Origin: Kryptolebias marmoratus
Taxonomy: Eukaryota; Chordata; Actinopteri; Cyprinodontiformes; Rivulidae
Direction: 5' to 3'
Assembly: GCF_001649575.2 (NCBI RefSeq)
Contig: NC_051450.1
Coordinates: forward strand, 18,564,574 to 18,628,573
DNA: 64,000 nt
Part shown: positions 1-13,800 of the stretch, one piece after another
How the letters are laid out: each line of letters begins with the position of its first letter
How positions within the stretch are numbered: the first letter of the stretch is position 1
Made by a program: the position numbers and the translations under genes
The notes under the pieces: model-generated
The model's database searches: none
Told to the model about the DNA's origin: nothing
The model's input: only the letters and a program-made list of their open reading frames with translations

Positions 1-376
1 TCCAAATTGTATCTAAAACCTATCCCTTTAACAGTAAAATGTGGAGTATTGGTATTTAGTATTGGATTTATGTTAAATTTGAGGGAAAAATGCTACCACA
101 GACAGTAGATTTGACCTATATGTGACCTACTGTATGCATAGAATGATATCTTCAATCAGCTGGGAGCAAAAAAATGCATGAAATGACCCGAGGAGACGGG
201 TCTCTGACACAGAGCTGTTTCAGCATCTTTTAGCTGCTCTCATTAAACTCATATAGGCTTCAGGAAGTATTTAATCTGAGGCGCTCCTAATTATTTAATG
301 GAAAGTTTAAAAGTTGGCGCCCAAACTGAAGCCTTGGTTTCTTAACAGATGCTTGAAAACACTTATATTTATAGTG

Positions 377-680
377 TTTTTGTTTGTCTGTCTGTGAGCA
401 AAATATCTCATTAACCTCTTGATTAACTTGTCGAGTCAGCCTGTTTCAAGATGGCTGCCACAGCTAATCAGTGTTAGCCAACACATAAATGCTCTAACTT
501 TGTCAGTTCTAGATATGAGATAAGGTAGAAGCTGAGAATCATCCTGGTTAAGATCCCATATGATGTTTTCAGCTTTAACTTCATCATTTCTCAACATAAG
601 ATGATCTTAGCTCAAACTGTGGGATGAAAGGCGGCGGGCGATATGCATCCCTTCAAGAAATGTCAGGCCTTTATTTATCG
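377..680 (+). repeat. Dispersed repeat copy A (GGCGGGCGATATGCAT family)
   Basis: This copy carries the family landmarks in order: a TTTGTCTGTCTG/TGAGCAAAATATCTCA start, AAGATGGCTGCCACAGCTAA, a TAGCTGAGAGTCATCC-like block and a terminal GGCGGCGGGCGATATGCATC followed by TCAAGAAATG and GGCCTTTATT. The same blocks recur in the same order elsewhere in the window, on both strands. Confidence 0.7.
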
Positions 681-786
681 TCACTGATGATTTGATAAGA
701 TGTGTTTGAGTTATATAGTTATACACATAAAATCTCAGTCTGTGGGTAAAACAGGTACAATGAGTTCTCACTGAAACCCAGCTTTG

Positions 787-806
787 AGTGTGTGTGTGTG
801 TGTGTG
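787..806 (+). repeat. (TG)n microsatellite
   Basis: An uninterrupted run of TG dinucleotides in the myrip upstream intron. Similar short TG runs lie at about 2994-3018, 4165-4180, 17128-17156 and 36291-36308. Confidence 0.9.
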
Positions 807-1943
807 AACAGTGTTAGCTGCCTTCTTACAAGTCGGAGTGGGATTCTCATGACAGCAGTCCCTTTGTATCCACATTGTGCTCGGTGGCTGCAGGTAATTT
901 CCCGCCCGTTGTTGCCTTCCAGCCGATCAGAAGCTCTACTTCAGCTCTAACCGAGTGAAAACGGCGGCGTCATTCAAGGTGAGGCCGACAGAAGGGAGCC
1001 AGCGGAGTGTGTAACCGCCTGCGACCGGCGAGGACTGAGCTTGGAAACGGAGACGCACGGTGTGGCATCAAATCAAAAAAACAAAACAAACTCTTTTTGT
1101 AGGTAGACGTTTGGAGAAATATTAAAATTCAGTTTTCGTGTTGTGTTTCTGCATGTCAGAAAGAACTATTGTGGCGGTTTGTGATTGCTGGTTTGGAGGT
1201 TCTGCTGTGAAAAGATTGCAAACAGCAGTTTTCCTTTCAGTAAAGCTAAAATAACAGATCTCACAACTGGTGGTGTCACTGGCGCTGAATAGGGAAAATG
1301 AGGAAATAATGCTAGCTTCTTTGATTTTGACGCATTTCTTGCCTTGCCTTCTTATTCCCCTTGCCCAAACATTTTTTTTACTGAGCATATTTCTGCTCTT
1401 TGCACAACGCGCTTATTGAAATGTAGGAGAAAAAGCGGCCTTGCTGTGAGGCTGTTTCCTTGGCGGTTTGACAGCTCTGGCAGGGATCTGTGAGCGGCTC
1501 TGGCTGCTCGGCGCTGCCTTCCCACCAAAACCACCAGGAGCCCCAACAGGAGCGGCAGCGACGGCACTAAACTCACAGAAATTCGGAGACGGGCCAAGGA
1601 TGGGAGTCATGGAGATTAGTTTGTCAACAGCGGGGTCTGAGGCGCCGATGGAAAGACTCTGGCCCTGGTTTGGATCTTGGTTTCGAACTCAAATGAGCTA
1701 AAAGAGTTTTGAGATTCCCAGGAGAAATATGTGAAAGTGTGATCAGTCAAGGAGCTTCTTTAACTCTGCCTTGATGGTTTGGCAAACGTCCCTCCTGTCC
1801 TCGCTGGCAGTTTGTGTTTTTAATGAGCTGCGTGTCCAAATATCCCCTCTTCATTGCACTAAGATGAATGAGAGACGCTTCTATCAGGAGTCAATGGGCC
1901 ACAACTGGAATGTGGGCTTTTAAAGGGTGATCATGTAATTGAT

Positions 1944-2290
1944 TGTGTGTTTGTCTGTCTTTTAGCAAAATACCTCGAGGACCAGCGAATAGATTTTAAT
2001 TAAAACTCACAGAAACTGATTAATTTTTGAGCTCAACCTGATTAAAGATGATCAATTCTTGGAAACACAAAAATGGCAGCCAGTTTTACAGATATTTAGC
2101 TAAAAGTTTGTGTGTTAGTAGCTGAGAGTCATCCCCAACTTGCACTCTGAGCACTAACAGATCAGATAAGATCTGTGTTTAAAACTCTGGTGTTCATTGT
2201 GGCGATATGATTTTACTATACATGCTCTTTTCATGTAACTAATGCACTTATGAGGGATTTTATTGGCTTTTAAATTAAATCTGTTTAGAA
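1944..2290 (+). repeat. Dispersed repeat copy B
   Basis: It has the TTTGTCTGTCTTTTAGCAAAA start, an AAAATGGCAGCCAGTTTTAC block and the TAGTAGCTGAGAGTCATCCC block. The GGCGGGCGATATGCAT end is lost or badly decayed. Same orientation as copy A. Confidence 0.6.
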
Positions 2291-2700
2291 ATTTGACACT
2301 CGAATTCACATTTACATCAGTGGGGACGTCCCTTCACTGTAAGTTTAGATTTCTTACACAAAAATAGCAGCAATCCACAGGACGCTTGGCCTGGTTTCAC
2401 TAATAAAGACAAACACATGACGACGGCTACTTAGGAGAATATTTTGATGCGCGTGATCGTGTGGTTTGTTTAAAAGACAAAAAATAAATAAATTATCAGA
2501 TGAATTGAATTTTTTTTTCTTTCAGCTGTCATGTTGTTTTGTATCCGCAGCACAGAGATGAAACAAAGACAGTAACTGTGACAAGATGACAAAGTCGGGC
2601 TGGGAATGGCTGATGTGCAGTCAGCGTAACCTACTTTTAACTTTTAGCTGCAGAATAATTCACAAAAAGCCGTGAACTGAAGGCTCCCTCTGTGTCTCAG

Positions 2701-5700
2701 AAAGCAGCGTTCAGGACGAGAGCAACGACAACGATGGCAGCGTCTGCGGCAGCGACTCCGTCTTCTACAAGCAGAGCGAAGGTGAGCGCCGTGCTGACGA
2801 GCAGGCGGCACTTACGGCGCCGCAGATGGCTCATTTCTGCCACAATTACCATCAACATTATCTTTGCCATTTCAGACTTCTTCTCCTGCATGTTTATTGA
2901 TTCATTTTCCTCCCACCATTTGTCCTTTTTTGCTGTTTTCCTAAAAGGTTTTAAGATTTGTTTGTTTTTTTTGGGATACTTTCTCCTAATAGCATGTGTG
3001 TGTGTGTGTGTGTGTGTGAGAGAGCACAACACTAAAATTAAATGAAAGTACAGGGAGTGATGCTGCTCTTTTAATCACTTTTAATCATTCGCACGCACAC
3101 AGTCGCACAGATGAACACAAAACCGCAGACGTGCCGTCTTACAGCTCGAACAAAATGATCCCTCCTCACCGCAGACACAGGAGCTAATGCCTCATACACA
3201 AATCAATTATTAAACATCCTCAATCTGACGAGTTTTTTTTGTTACAAGTTGTTTCTGGACCTTGTGTTTGACTTTTTTGACTTGTGTAGCTCAATTCTTT
3301 CAAAGATAGATAGATCTTTCGATCTATATATATGCATATCAGAGTTTTTACATTTACTTATGCTTTTATTTTATTGCAGACAATATTAATATAAGATGAT
3401 TTATGTTTTTGTATCCAGTTTGTTGCACCTTTGCATTTAAAAATCAGCGAATCCACCTCGCTGCTCTCCTATTTTCTGCATAATAAATAGCATTTCCACT
3501 TCGACGGCTGGGTGAACGCTTCAGCTGCTGCCCATTTAACTCATGTATCGTTCATTGGTTGCACATCATTCTGCCCCTAAAACATGGAGATGAGTAAAAG
3601 CCTAACTCAAGGCCTGCTATAACAGCCAACAGAGCAATGGGACGAGTAATTTTTTACATGCAGAGCTAATAAAAGTTTACATTTTATGAACACAAAAGGA
3701 TAAAGATTCAGTCTGGACCTGCTGGAGCTAAATGTGACGTTCAGGAATCAGTAAGTTATAAAATAACAACAGCACAGTGTAGCAATTTCAATTAAAATAA
3801 ACATATTTATGCATACTTTAGTCCCAACCATACTATTCTACCAGTCACAGTTTTGTTACAAACAGGCGTCAGTCTTTCATGTTTATCGTGTGTGTATCTG
3901 ATGTCAGATGTCTGTGGATGATGATGTGTTAACAGGACACAGCATGGCCGAGACCCTCACTGTCGCCCTGCGGGTTGCTGAGGAAGCTATAGAAGAGGCC
4001 ATCGCGAACGCAGAGGAGTTTCGAGACAGTTTGGTGAGCCGTCACTTTGTTCCATCTCCTTCTTCTCGTTCATTTAAGCCCTTTTTGTCCAGGATTCTCT
4101 CAGCTGTGGCCTCCTCCGTCTTCTTCTTTTACCTGCTTTGGTAATTCAGGTGAATACAACGTTCATGTGTGTGTGTGTGTTTAAAGGAGAAGCAGAATGA
4201 GGCTCGATATCTGCAGGACCACAAAGAGGAGCTCATAGAGGAACTCGCAACAACAATCGTACAGAAAGTAGGTCGTCTGAGTCGACGGGGGTTCAGTGCA
4301 TCGTCTCGCTTCTCTCTTTTTTCTTGATGCTTTGAAATGGTTTAAATGTTTAAATGTAAAGAGCAGTTTTAGTGTTTGTTTTTTTTCACTTTAATGCTTT
4401 TAAAAATAAATAAGCTGTCATGCTCCGTCTCAGTCTTCTTCCTGGTTTGTTTTTGTCAGATCATCCGGAGGAGGAAGCGCTCAGAGATGCAGACAGAGTA
4501 TGACTTTGTCTGGCCACAGCATCAGTCTCTGATCCAACCCGGCGACCTTCCCTCCCCGTCTCAGCCTCACACCTCTTCACAAGACCCTCTGAAGACCTCC
4601 TACCCCCTCTGGGTGAGTCTCCGTCTCCATGTCTAGGAGATCGAAGGCCTCGCGTCGCATCCAAGTTACATAAAAAGACAAAACCGCTCTTATGTTCGAC
4701 ACAAATTTAGCGTTAATTCGTAATTGACTCTGAGGTGGTGGAGCAATCACAAACTTCCCTCCAGGTTGAGAGTTTGATGTCAGCTTCTCTGCACATCAGC
4801 GCCCAAACAAGTGGATTTTTAATTAAACCGTTCTGAATCATCTTTTAAAGACTCAGGCTTTGTAGGATCATCAGGAAAGTGGAGTTTTGCTTCCTTTTGG
4901 ACTTTCATGCAGCATAAATATGACTGCAGGTGTGTGTCGTGGACTAAAACAAAATAAAACTGAACATTTTAGATTTCTTAATGACTTAGTTTTTGTTTTT
5001 CTGCTGAAATTGTTGGTTTACTGGAATAAAGTTAGTTGTTGGAGCTCTTTAGCACATTTAGATTTTTATTTACTTTGTAAGTCTTAGTTAAAGTAATCTA
5101 AGAATAGTTTTTTTATTTTTTATTTTTATTTTGAAGGCTTCATAAGTCTCCTGAAATCCTGAATAAAACATCAGGTCCCACACGCCAGACAGTTCATTTT
5201 TTATTTTCTTACTGGTTTACTTAAAAAAAAACATAATTTAAAAGTACTATTTAAATTTTTAAAAGTCTTGGCATGTTTTTATGTACAGCTACTATGGTAG
5301 AAAACTAAAACTAAGCTTGTTTAATCAAATATGTAGGAAAAATAATTTATTTACAGCTTTTCATTTAACCTTCTTCTTCCTGGTATCATTTCATGCAAGA
5401 GCTTTCAGCTAAAATAGGTCCAGTGCTTTATGAGATATTTTACTAACAGAGAGTCCACTTTTCAGCAGTGTGTGATTAAAAGTGACACTAATACTAATAT
5501 TAGCAGAGATTTGGCTGAAATAGACTCTGAAGGTTTCATCTGTGCTTCGTTTCTTCAAATCTGGGACAAAAAGCCAGTGGCTAAAAAAATAGCTCACAGG
5601 TGCAAGAAAAATGGCTTTTCTTCTGTTAGAATGGTTCTTTTTTTATTGTTTAGCAGGAAAACATGCAGCGTACAAAGCATGCTGTAAAAGTTCAGTGAAC

Positions 5701-8700
5701 TGAGCAGGAATCAGTTTTCCAAAACAAGCAGCTTAATTTGCCTTGTTCCGCTGAACGTTCGAAGCTGGTGAAAATATGCATAAAGCAGCAACAATAAACC
5801 ACACAAACATAAAAGAGATGCACACAAATGCAAGCCAATGGTTCCCCCCTCCAGCCAGCAGGGACTTTTATAGATTTGTCATTGTGGTTTGTGTGAGCGG
5901 AGCATCAAAGCTGCGCTCCCCAGGCCTTTTCTGTTTCCTGCTGTTTGACTCATGGAAGATCAAAGTTCTGTGAAACACGCAGGGATCCTCTCAGACTTCT
6001 CAGCCCGCCTGTTTATCAGCTTTCTGCAAACAACCTCGCTGAGACACAAGGCATGCAAATCGACTCTGACAGCTCCCTGTGACGAAACCTTATCGTACAA
6101 TCCCACTCATTTTAGGAATAATCGCCTAAACTTTTGTTTGTTTCTGTGCCCAAAGAAGGACTACAGTCAGTCATTTGAGATAACTCTTAAAATGTAAACC
6201 AGCTTTGACCTTCAGAATGTAAAATCAGGAGGTAAGCATTGAAAATAAATTTTAAAAAATCTCTTCAGGAAGAGATAGTGTAATACAATCCTCACTTATT
6301 TTGAATGAGAACATATCTCAGCTTGTATTTCTTACTTTTTACTTGTTCTGTAGCTCCACCTGCTGTTGATGTTGCTAAATCACAACCAAGGGGCGTAACA
6401 GTTTTTATATTTTTTTATTTTTTAATGACATAGGAGTTCAATTAACAAAGACAAAGGACATAAATTCAGAAAAAATGTTAAAAGGTTTAGCAATCCTTGA
6501 AAGAATGCTTATCGCCCGCCACTTAGATCATCTTGTGTTGTGCTGAGTTGTAGCTAATTTTAGTCAAACCTTGAAAATAACATTATCTGTAATCTCATGT
6601 AACATTGTGAGATCCTGTAGGATCATTTAGCGCTTGGAGTGTGTGTTCGGGACAACTCTCAGCTACTTTAACACCAAATTTTAGCTCAATATCTGAAAAA
6701 CTGACTGTTTTATACCATTATGTGTTGGTGAAGATCACTTTGCTGTTGCTGCCATCCTGATCTGCCTTCTCTTACTCGCAGTTTAGCTGAGGATTCCTGA
6801 AAGAAAACCCTTTTGACCTTTGACCTGTGGCGTTGGTTTTGTTTGGCTCATTCTGATGTTTTCATGTGTGCGCTCGCAGCGATCACGGTCGGCGTTCTCC
6901 CTCACCAGTGACGACTCCCCAGAGAAGGGTCCCGAGGAGGAGGAGGAGGCCGCAGGAGCCGGAGGCGGGGAATTGCAGGAGTACGCTTCCCTGAAAAGAG
7001 ACGCCAAGGCTGCGTCTTTACCCGGCTGGAAAAGCATGGATCGTCTGGACAACTCCAGTAAGAAAACACTCTTATATATTTTTTTCACGCCTGATATGAA
7101 TGTAAATCATTACCACTTGACCTGCAATGTGGCACTCAGGTTCCACTAATAAACATGTTTTTAATAAATCAATTACTGTATATTATGCAAAAGCTAGATA
7201 TAATTCAGTCAGCTGATCTAAAATTTGGTTTGCTAGTAGCTGAGACTGATCTCCAACACATATTCTGAGTGGTAATTAGTTGTGCAACCATTGCATTTTG
7301 TTTGTCTGGGAGCAACAGATCCCATGAACCACTGGATGAATTTTAATGAAACTATCGGGAAATAACCATCGGATGTACATCTACAACTGATTGCATTCTG
7401 GGGTCAACCCAATTCAAGATGGCTGCTACAGTCGACTGATCTTAAAAAAACATAAAAATGGCGAAAACTCAGATAGTTTTACAGATATTGAACTAAAACA
7501 TGATGTGGTAGTGGCTGGGAGTTATTCACAACACTTACTCTGAATGTGATATCTTGCATTTATTGCATTAGATTGTGCAAATCGTTATTTTCTGTTTGAC
7601 GCAAATGGCTACAACTTCATTATTTCTTAAGATAACATATTTAAAACTGTGGCATTATAGATATGCCTTCCTTCAAGTGATGCTAGGCCTTTAATTGGTT
7701 CAATATTCAGACTGTTACTCAGATATACTCCTCATATATGCATACCTTCACTGATTTTTATTATGTCGACCTGAACTGAAAGAAGAGTTTGTTTTATTCT
7801 GGTATTTTTCCCTCCAGGTGCATCCTCGGTGCTCCAGAGCCCAGATGGGAACTGGATCGCTCTGCACAGCTCCCAGCTCTCTCGACCCAGCCTTCTCACC
7901 AAGAGGAAAAGCCTGGTGTTTAGTGTGCTGGAGAAAGAGTCCAATGTCGTCTCCGCCTACGATGAGATGGGATCAGACTCGGAGAAAGAGGACGAAGGCG
8001 GCTGGGGCGCGGCGCTGCAGCAGTTCCGCCGGAAGCTGTCGGACGAGACCTACTACACGGACTCGCAGCACGACCCGGAGTGGACCTACACCCAGCACCT
8101 CCCCGTTACCTCGCCATCCTCTGGACAGTTCACCAACACGGAGACGCTCAACTCCGACTCCGAGGCCTCGTCGGTGCTGTCTGCGTATCCTCGCAAACCA
8201 ACTCACAACCTGTTCAAGAAGAAAGGGCCACCGGATGCTTACCTCCACCCTCACCAGCAGCCGCTCTACCAACACCACCTTCAGCAGAACCTGTCTCCAT
8301 ATCCAGCCCACTCAGAGGCACTGGATGTGAACTTTAACCCCAAGGTGAGGCTTCTTCATAGTGCGCTGAACCTTAGAAGATCATGAATGAGTGCAAATGT
8401 GTTTTGATGGTCTTGATGTATATATTTAACTTTGAACTGAGCTGAGGAACTCAATTGAGCACCAATAACTCCAGAACATTAAACATTATTTAAGAGTGAA
8501 CCTTGAGATACTTTAAGATGAACTTCAGCTACTTTGTGCCGAATGTTCCCCCCCTTTAGGGCAGCATCTGGTCTGGTCCTACATGCAAATTTGTGAACTC
8601 CTGTACTGGTTTGATAAAATGCAGGCCTCCCCCTTCGGTTTGAACTAACTATAGAAACTAAAAGCTTATGCCAAATTGTGCCTGCACGCCAGGTTCGGCA

Positions 8701-10824
8701 TGCACCCTGCAGGAGAGCGCGTCGATCGTGGATCGACTCCAGATCTCAGCCTGAACACAGCAGCAGACTGCAGCTAAAAGGCTGAGGCAATCTGCCGCTT
8801 CTACGTTTCTCTCTGACACACATCATCGTAAACGGAAATAAAACTGAAATCACACTTTTTAAAAGTTGCTGCAACTGAGAGTGTGGCTTTAACGGGCTGT
8901 TTTTAGGTCACCATTTTAGAAGTTTTTATTCTCTCTCACAACAAAAAATAGAAAAACGTGAAAGTTACATGAAGTTCATGAACAGTATTGGCAGAGAGTA
9001 TAATATGAATACAATGTTGTCCAGAAGCATCATGAGGTCAAATAAACACATTAAATTAAACTCGTTAAATAAACTAATAGAATGGTGATTTGAGTTACCA
9101 CATGGTGTCTTATTCCAAATATTTAACCAGTTTTTTACATAAAATAAATAAGAAATAGATCAGCTGATGATTGCTGTGAGTTTAGTTCATAACTTTCAGA
9201 CTATAACCACAAATTAATTCTCTTTTAATCTGTGTGAATTCACCTTTGAACTTTGTGGATCTGGAGCTGGATCATAGATCAATGAAACAGGAGCAGAAAC
9301 CTGCCAGCAGATGGGAGCAAAAGCTTCTTGACAGATAAAAAAAGTTTTATATATCAGTTCTGCAACAGATTCTACAATGCATTGATGAAGTCCAGGAAAA
9401 TGTGGCTCATTTTGTGATTAAACCACTTTTTTGTTGTCCTTCTGTAAAGAAAATAACTACAATATTGGTTTATTTGCGTAAGTTTTTGCAAATAGTGGAT
9501 TTGAATTTGCAGCTGTGCCAATAAATCTAACAAAACATGACTTATTGAAAAAGATTGTGAGTTTAAAATGTTTATGAGCCTTTAGTTTGAAAAGTAAATC
9601 TATAACATTTTGCAGAAGCCTGCGGTGACCTCACACGTTTCTGCCCCTCATTTTCGTTGTCCGCTCAGGTGACGGGCGACAGCAGCGAGGCTGAGGAGAA
9701 GCAGAGCTTCAGGAGATCTCGGCAACGCAGGAAAAGCAGAAAGGAGTCACAGGCGGAGCAGAGCAGACCCGGAGGCCCGAGCAACGCACCGTCCATCTAC
9801 CCCTTAGCACAGGTGGAGTTATTCTTCACTCAGAAAAAGCAAAAGTTTCCTAATTGATTCCTAATTTTTATAATCGTCTTTCTTTAGTAGAGCTGTTTGA
9901 TTTTAAAAGAAAATTATTTTAGCTTATTATATGTATTTCTGTCCAAATGTCTCCACATTAAAGGAAAACAGTGGTTTCCTCCTCAACGCGCTGCTGAAGA
10001 GGGGTTTAAGTGATGAGCAGCCGGCCGAACATGTAACCACAGCTGCGTTAGTAGACGCCATGACGCCCGAGACAGACGACTTGGACACGGTGGCTCCAAA
10101 TTCACCAGCCCCCAACCAACCTCTGCCCCAACCCCCGGCTCCGGGGCCTCAATTAGTCCGCAGGAGCTCGAGGCTTGGATCTGGCTCCGGAGACCCCCTA
10201 GAAGAAGAGATACGCACCAGACTCAGTCAGCTGGTCAGCCAACGAAACAGCAAAGACATCAGCTCATCGGACGAGGAGTGCGCACAGAGGCCTGCGAACA
10301 AACAGACGGTTAAAGAAAGTGAGAGACAAAAAGAGAAGCCGAGGCCGAAAGACACGGAGGGACAAAGGCAGCGTGCAAGTGTGAAGAGAGAAAAAGGAAG
10401 TGGAGCTTCAGAACAAGTGAACGGACAGGAGACCAAAAGAGGAGCGAGGGTAGGGAAGAGCGCTTCGGTGCGGGAGGAAGTTCAGGAGAGGAGGTTGGAG
10501 AAAGGAGGAGAGAGTTTGGAGGGCAGAGTAGCTGAGCAGGAGCAGAAACGAGGAGACAGAAGAGAGACGAGCAGAGTAAGTAAGAGACAACACAAAAGAG
10601 ACGGGGAGAAGGAAGCTGAAGTCAGGAGGAGTGGGTCCAGTTCCAGTTCACCTGCTGGGACACCATCTGCCCAGGAGGGGGGGCAGTCGAACAACCAGGT
10701 GAGACGGGAGAAACGAGCTGGGTTCACTTTCCATCCTTCAGTCCTTTCCTGTCTCTGTCTGCTTGTTGCTAAATTTTCAGCTTCCTCTCTCATTTAAAAA
10801 AAACAAGTCCCTTGTGCTGTATTT

Positions 10825-10886
<62 letters not shown>

Positions 10887-13800
10887 GCCCTCCATCTTGT
10901 GCTTTCCCTGATTTGCCGTGTTTCCCTCGGTTGTTTTCTTGCGCTGTGTGCTTCTTTGTGTCGTATGTGTTTGCAGAATGACTCGGAACAGCAGCAGAGA
11001 CTTCAGCTGCTCTCCTCTGTCTTGCAGCAGGTGAGATGATACTGCAGCCACTTGCAGAAAGCAAAGTCCTCTTTAAACGTCTTGCAGGAAGCCCTGATTG
11101 AGGACAGAAAAACAGAACTAAACTCTTGCAATAAACCTGCACATAATTTCACTTAAACAGTCCTCTTTTATGGCAATTCTCTGCTATCATGGTAAACATT
11201 ATCCACGAGTATCCGGTCACTTTTATCGCAGCATATTTGCAAAAGACAATAATAATAAAAGCCTCATAAGGTCAGATTGCAGCACACCCTCAGGGCCAGT
11301 AATGTTTCATGGGAGGAAGAAAATCTTCCTCTGCTGTTCTCAGTTTTAACACCAAATACTTCTTGTACTTGTAAGACTTGAGCGGCGTTGAACACCATCA
11401 TGTTCAGATGTCTATATGGTTTATTTTTAACATTTTAAGTCCACCGTGACGAAACCAGCACAGTGTCATGTATACAACCTCACAGTTACACACAAAAAAC
11501 ACTAGACACACACACCTGAGGAGTGAGAGTCAATATTTGTCATTAGGCAGATGCATTATGAGGGCTCTTATGAGTCATACTTGTTTCTTCCAATATGAAT
11601 GACACATGTACCAGTGTGATCTATTTCTGTGGGTTTTCATAGCTCCCTTTACAATCTCATTAAGAAAAAAAAATATACTGCAGCACCTCTATTTGTCTTT
11701 CTTTTACATCAAATATATACCCTTTTAAAGGACAGCAGTGTGTAGAGTTGGGGCTTTATCAAATTAATTAATATGAAGCAGTGAGTCTTCCATACCGTCC
11801 ATCCTACTGCTGATATAATTATCTGCAGCATTTTCAGTTTGCGTCAGCAGGTGTATGGATAAACAAGGTGCTGGCTGAGACGTTTCACCGAATCGAACCA
11901 GGACACACATTTCCACCAGGTTACTGAAAATACGAGCAACATGAATGCATACGGACCGATTTTTGGTATTCATGCGCGCTGCGTGTTTAGGGTTTAGTGC
12001 ACACGATTTGTTCGGTTTAGTTTTTAGAAACAGATTCACGTCGGAGTGGCTGTTTGTTCGGAAGTCAACCAGACGGCCGAATGAGTCACAGAAAGAGACA
12101 TGAACAACGATGTCGGTGTTTGATTCTTTAGAGCGGCCGAGGATGTGTTCACTCCACCTTTGACCAGCGCCGATCGATGGCTCCAAGCGTTCATCTCTGT
12201 GTTTTTAAGCCCACCGGATCAGAATTTAGAAATAAAGATGGAACACACCCCTCTCATCCATTCTTCTGGCATTACCTTGAAATACCTTTCAGTCCGCCTT
12301 TAAAAAGGAATCAATACGCCTCAGATGGCACTGATTAAAGCTTCATGCAGTGATTTATTCATTACTGAACAACACTCATCCCCACTTACTACTTTTCCAT
12401 TTCTTGCTTGTGTTTTTGTTTATTTAGAGGAGCAAATGACCAGCTTTTTCTAAATAAGCATGTTTGCCATCTTACAATGCCAATACCAAAAAATTCGGGA
12501 GGTTGTGTAAAATGAAATCAAAACAGAATGTGATGAATTGCTAATCTCATATATCCATATTTTATTCACAATGGAACAAAGGAAACATATTAAATGTTCA
12601 AACTGAGAAATAAAAAACAGGGTAATTTTGAAGTTGATGGCAACACATCTCAAAAGTTGAAACAGGGGCAAGAAAAGGCTGTAAAAACTAAGAGTTACGA
12701 CTGAGAAACATCTGGAGGAGCATTTAGTAACTAATCAGGTTAACTGGCAGCAGGTCAGTCAGAGGACTGAATCTGAGCATAAACTGGGGCAGATTCAGAA
12801 TAATGTTTCCAAAAGGAAAACTGGGAACATCCTATCATCTACATTTCATGACGTCATCAAAAGATGTCAAGAGTGTAGAGAAATCTCTGAGGTCAAAGGT
12901 CAACATGAGCTCTATCAGGCAGAGGAGAAGCCAGATGTGAACACAGCTTGTTTAAGACAGACTGAGACAAAGAGGACAACTGAGCTGAGGTCAAAGGCTG
13001 GCCTCTCTGATGGTATGGGGGTGCATTAGTGTCTGTATTATGGTCAGCTTACACATGCAATCAGTTTGCACTCCAAGTATGTGTTGGAGATGACTCTCAG
13101 CTACCACCACACCAAATTGTAGCTCAGCAGCTGTCAAAATGACTTCATTAAGGTCATTTTTGTGTTTAATAAGATCAATTAGCTGTGTCGGCCATCTTGA
13201 ATTAGATCGACTTCAAAGGTTAGATGTACACAGATTCACTGATTATTTTCAGAGTTTCATTAAATCATCATTTGATTCATGAGATATTTTGCTAACAGAC
13301 ACACAGGAAATGACATGATCACTCACCTTTCATGAAGGCAGGCAATAAAAACACCTAAAACGACAGAAAAATATCTCATTTCCAAATGTTTTCTTTGTGA
13401 TATTTGAAATTAAATGCGAGTCATTGGCTCCTGGTTGTAATTAGAGACTGAAGTGCTGATTTCAAAGTGGCTGCACCTTTCGGGAACATGTTTTGTCCTT
13501 CGTGACGTCTTGTTGCTTTTCACTAGTCTTAAAGATGAAATCATCTTTTACCTTCTCAGCTTTTGTCTCTCGCATCCTCGTTCCGCACACTTTGATTACT
13601 TTTCCGAGCCGAGCACATGTGGGTGTTTACAGGATGGTAATGAGGCCGGTGATAAATGCTACGTGTCGACTTTAAAATGTGTTTTTCAGGAACGCTAACC
13701 ACAAAACTCCATTATCTTTGCTTTATTTTATTTTAGATTAAAGCAGTGATTGCATTTTCTTACATTCCTTAAGTTTGTGAATTCAACACATCTTTAATCA

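Larger units (their letters stand above)
1..2700. other. Intronic sequence upstream of the first myrip exon in the window
   Basis: I see no coding exon here. The first recognisable myrip exon begins at 2701, so this stretch is most simply the preceding myrip intron. It holds two copies of the dispersed repeat (listed separately), a TG run at 787-806 and a GC-richer patch at about 900-1020. Several small open frames around 1350-1700 overlap each other on both strands and match no protein I know. The upstream exons, which would encode the Rab27-binding and zinc-finger region, must lie left of the window. Confidence 0.6.

Noticed and set aside
912..959. Exon-like segment between CTTCCAG and GTGAGG upstream of myrip
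   Set aside because: The open frame (DQKLYFSSNRVK...) does not match MYRIP, and its ending phase does not fit the exon at 2701, which needs a preceding phase-1 donor.
3908..3935. Start of the second myrip exon at the ATG at 3908
   Set aside because: Mammalian MYRIP joins ...QSE directly to GHSM. The acceptor TTAACAG at 3935 gives exactly that join in phase, so the ATG lies in the intron.
10763..11142. Open frames encoding YIYIYI tracts on both strands
   Set aside because: They are translations of the AT microsatellite. The real exon in the area is 10977-11030.
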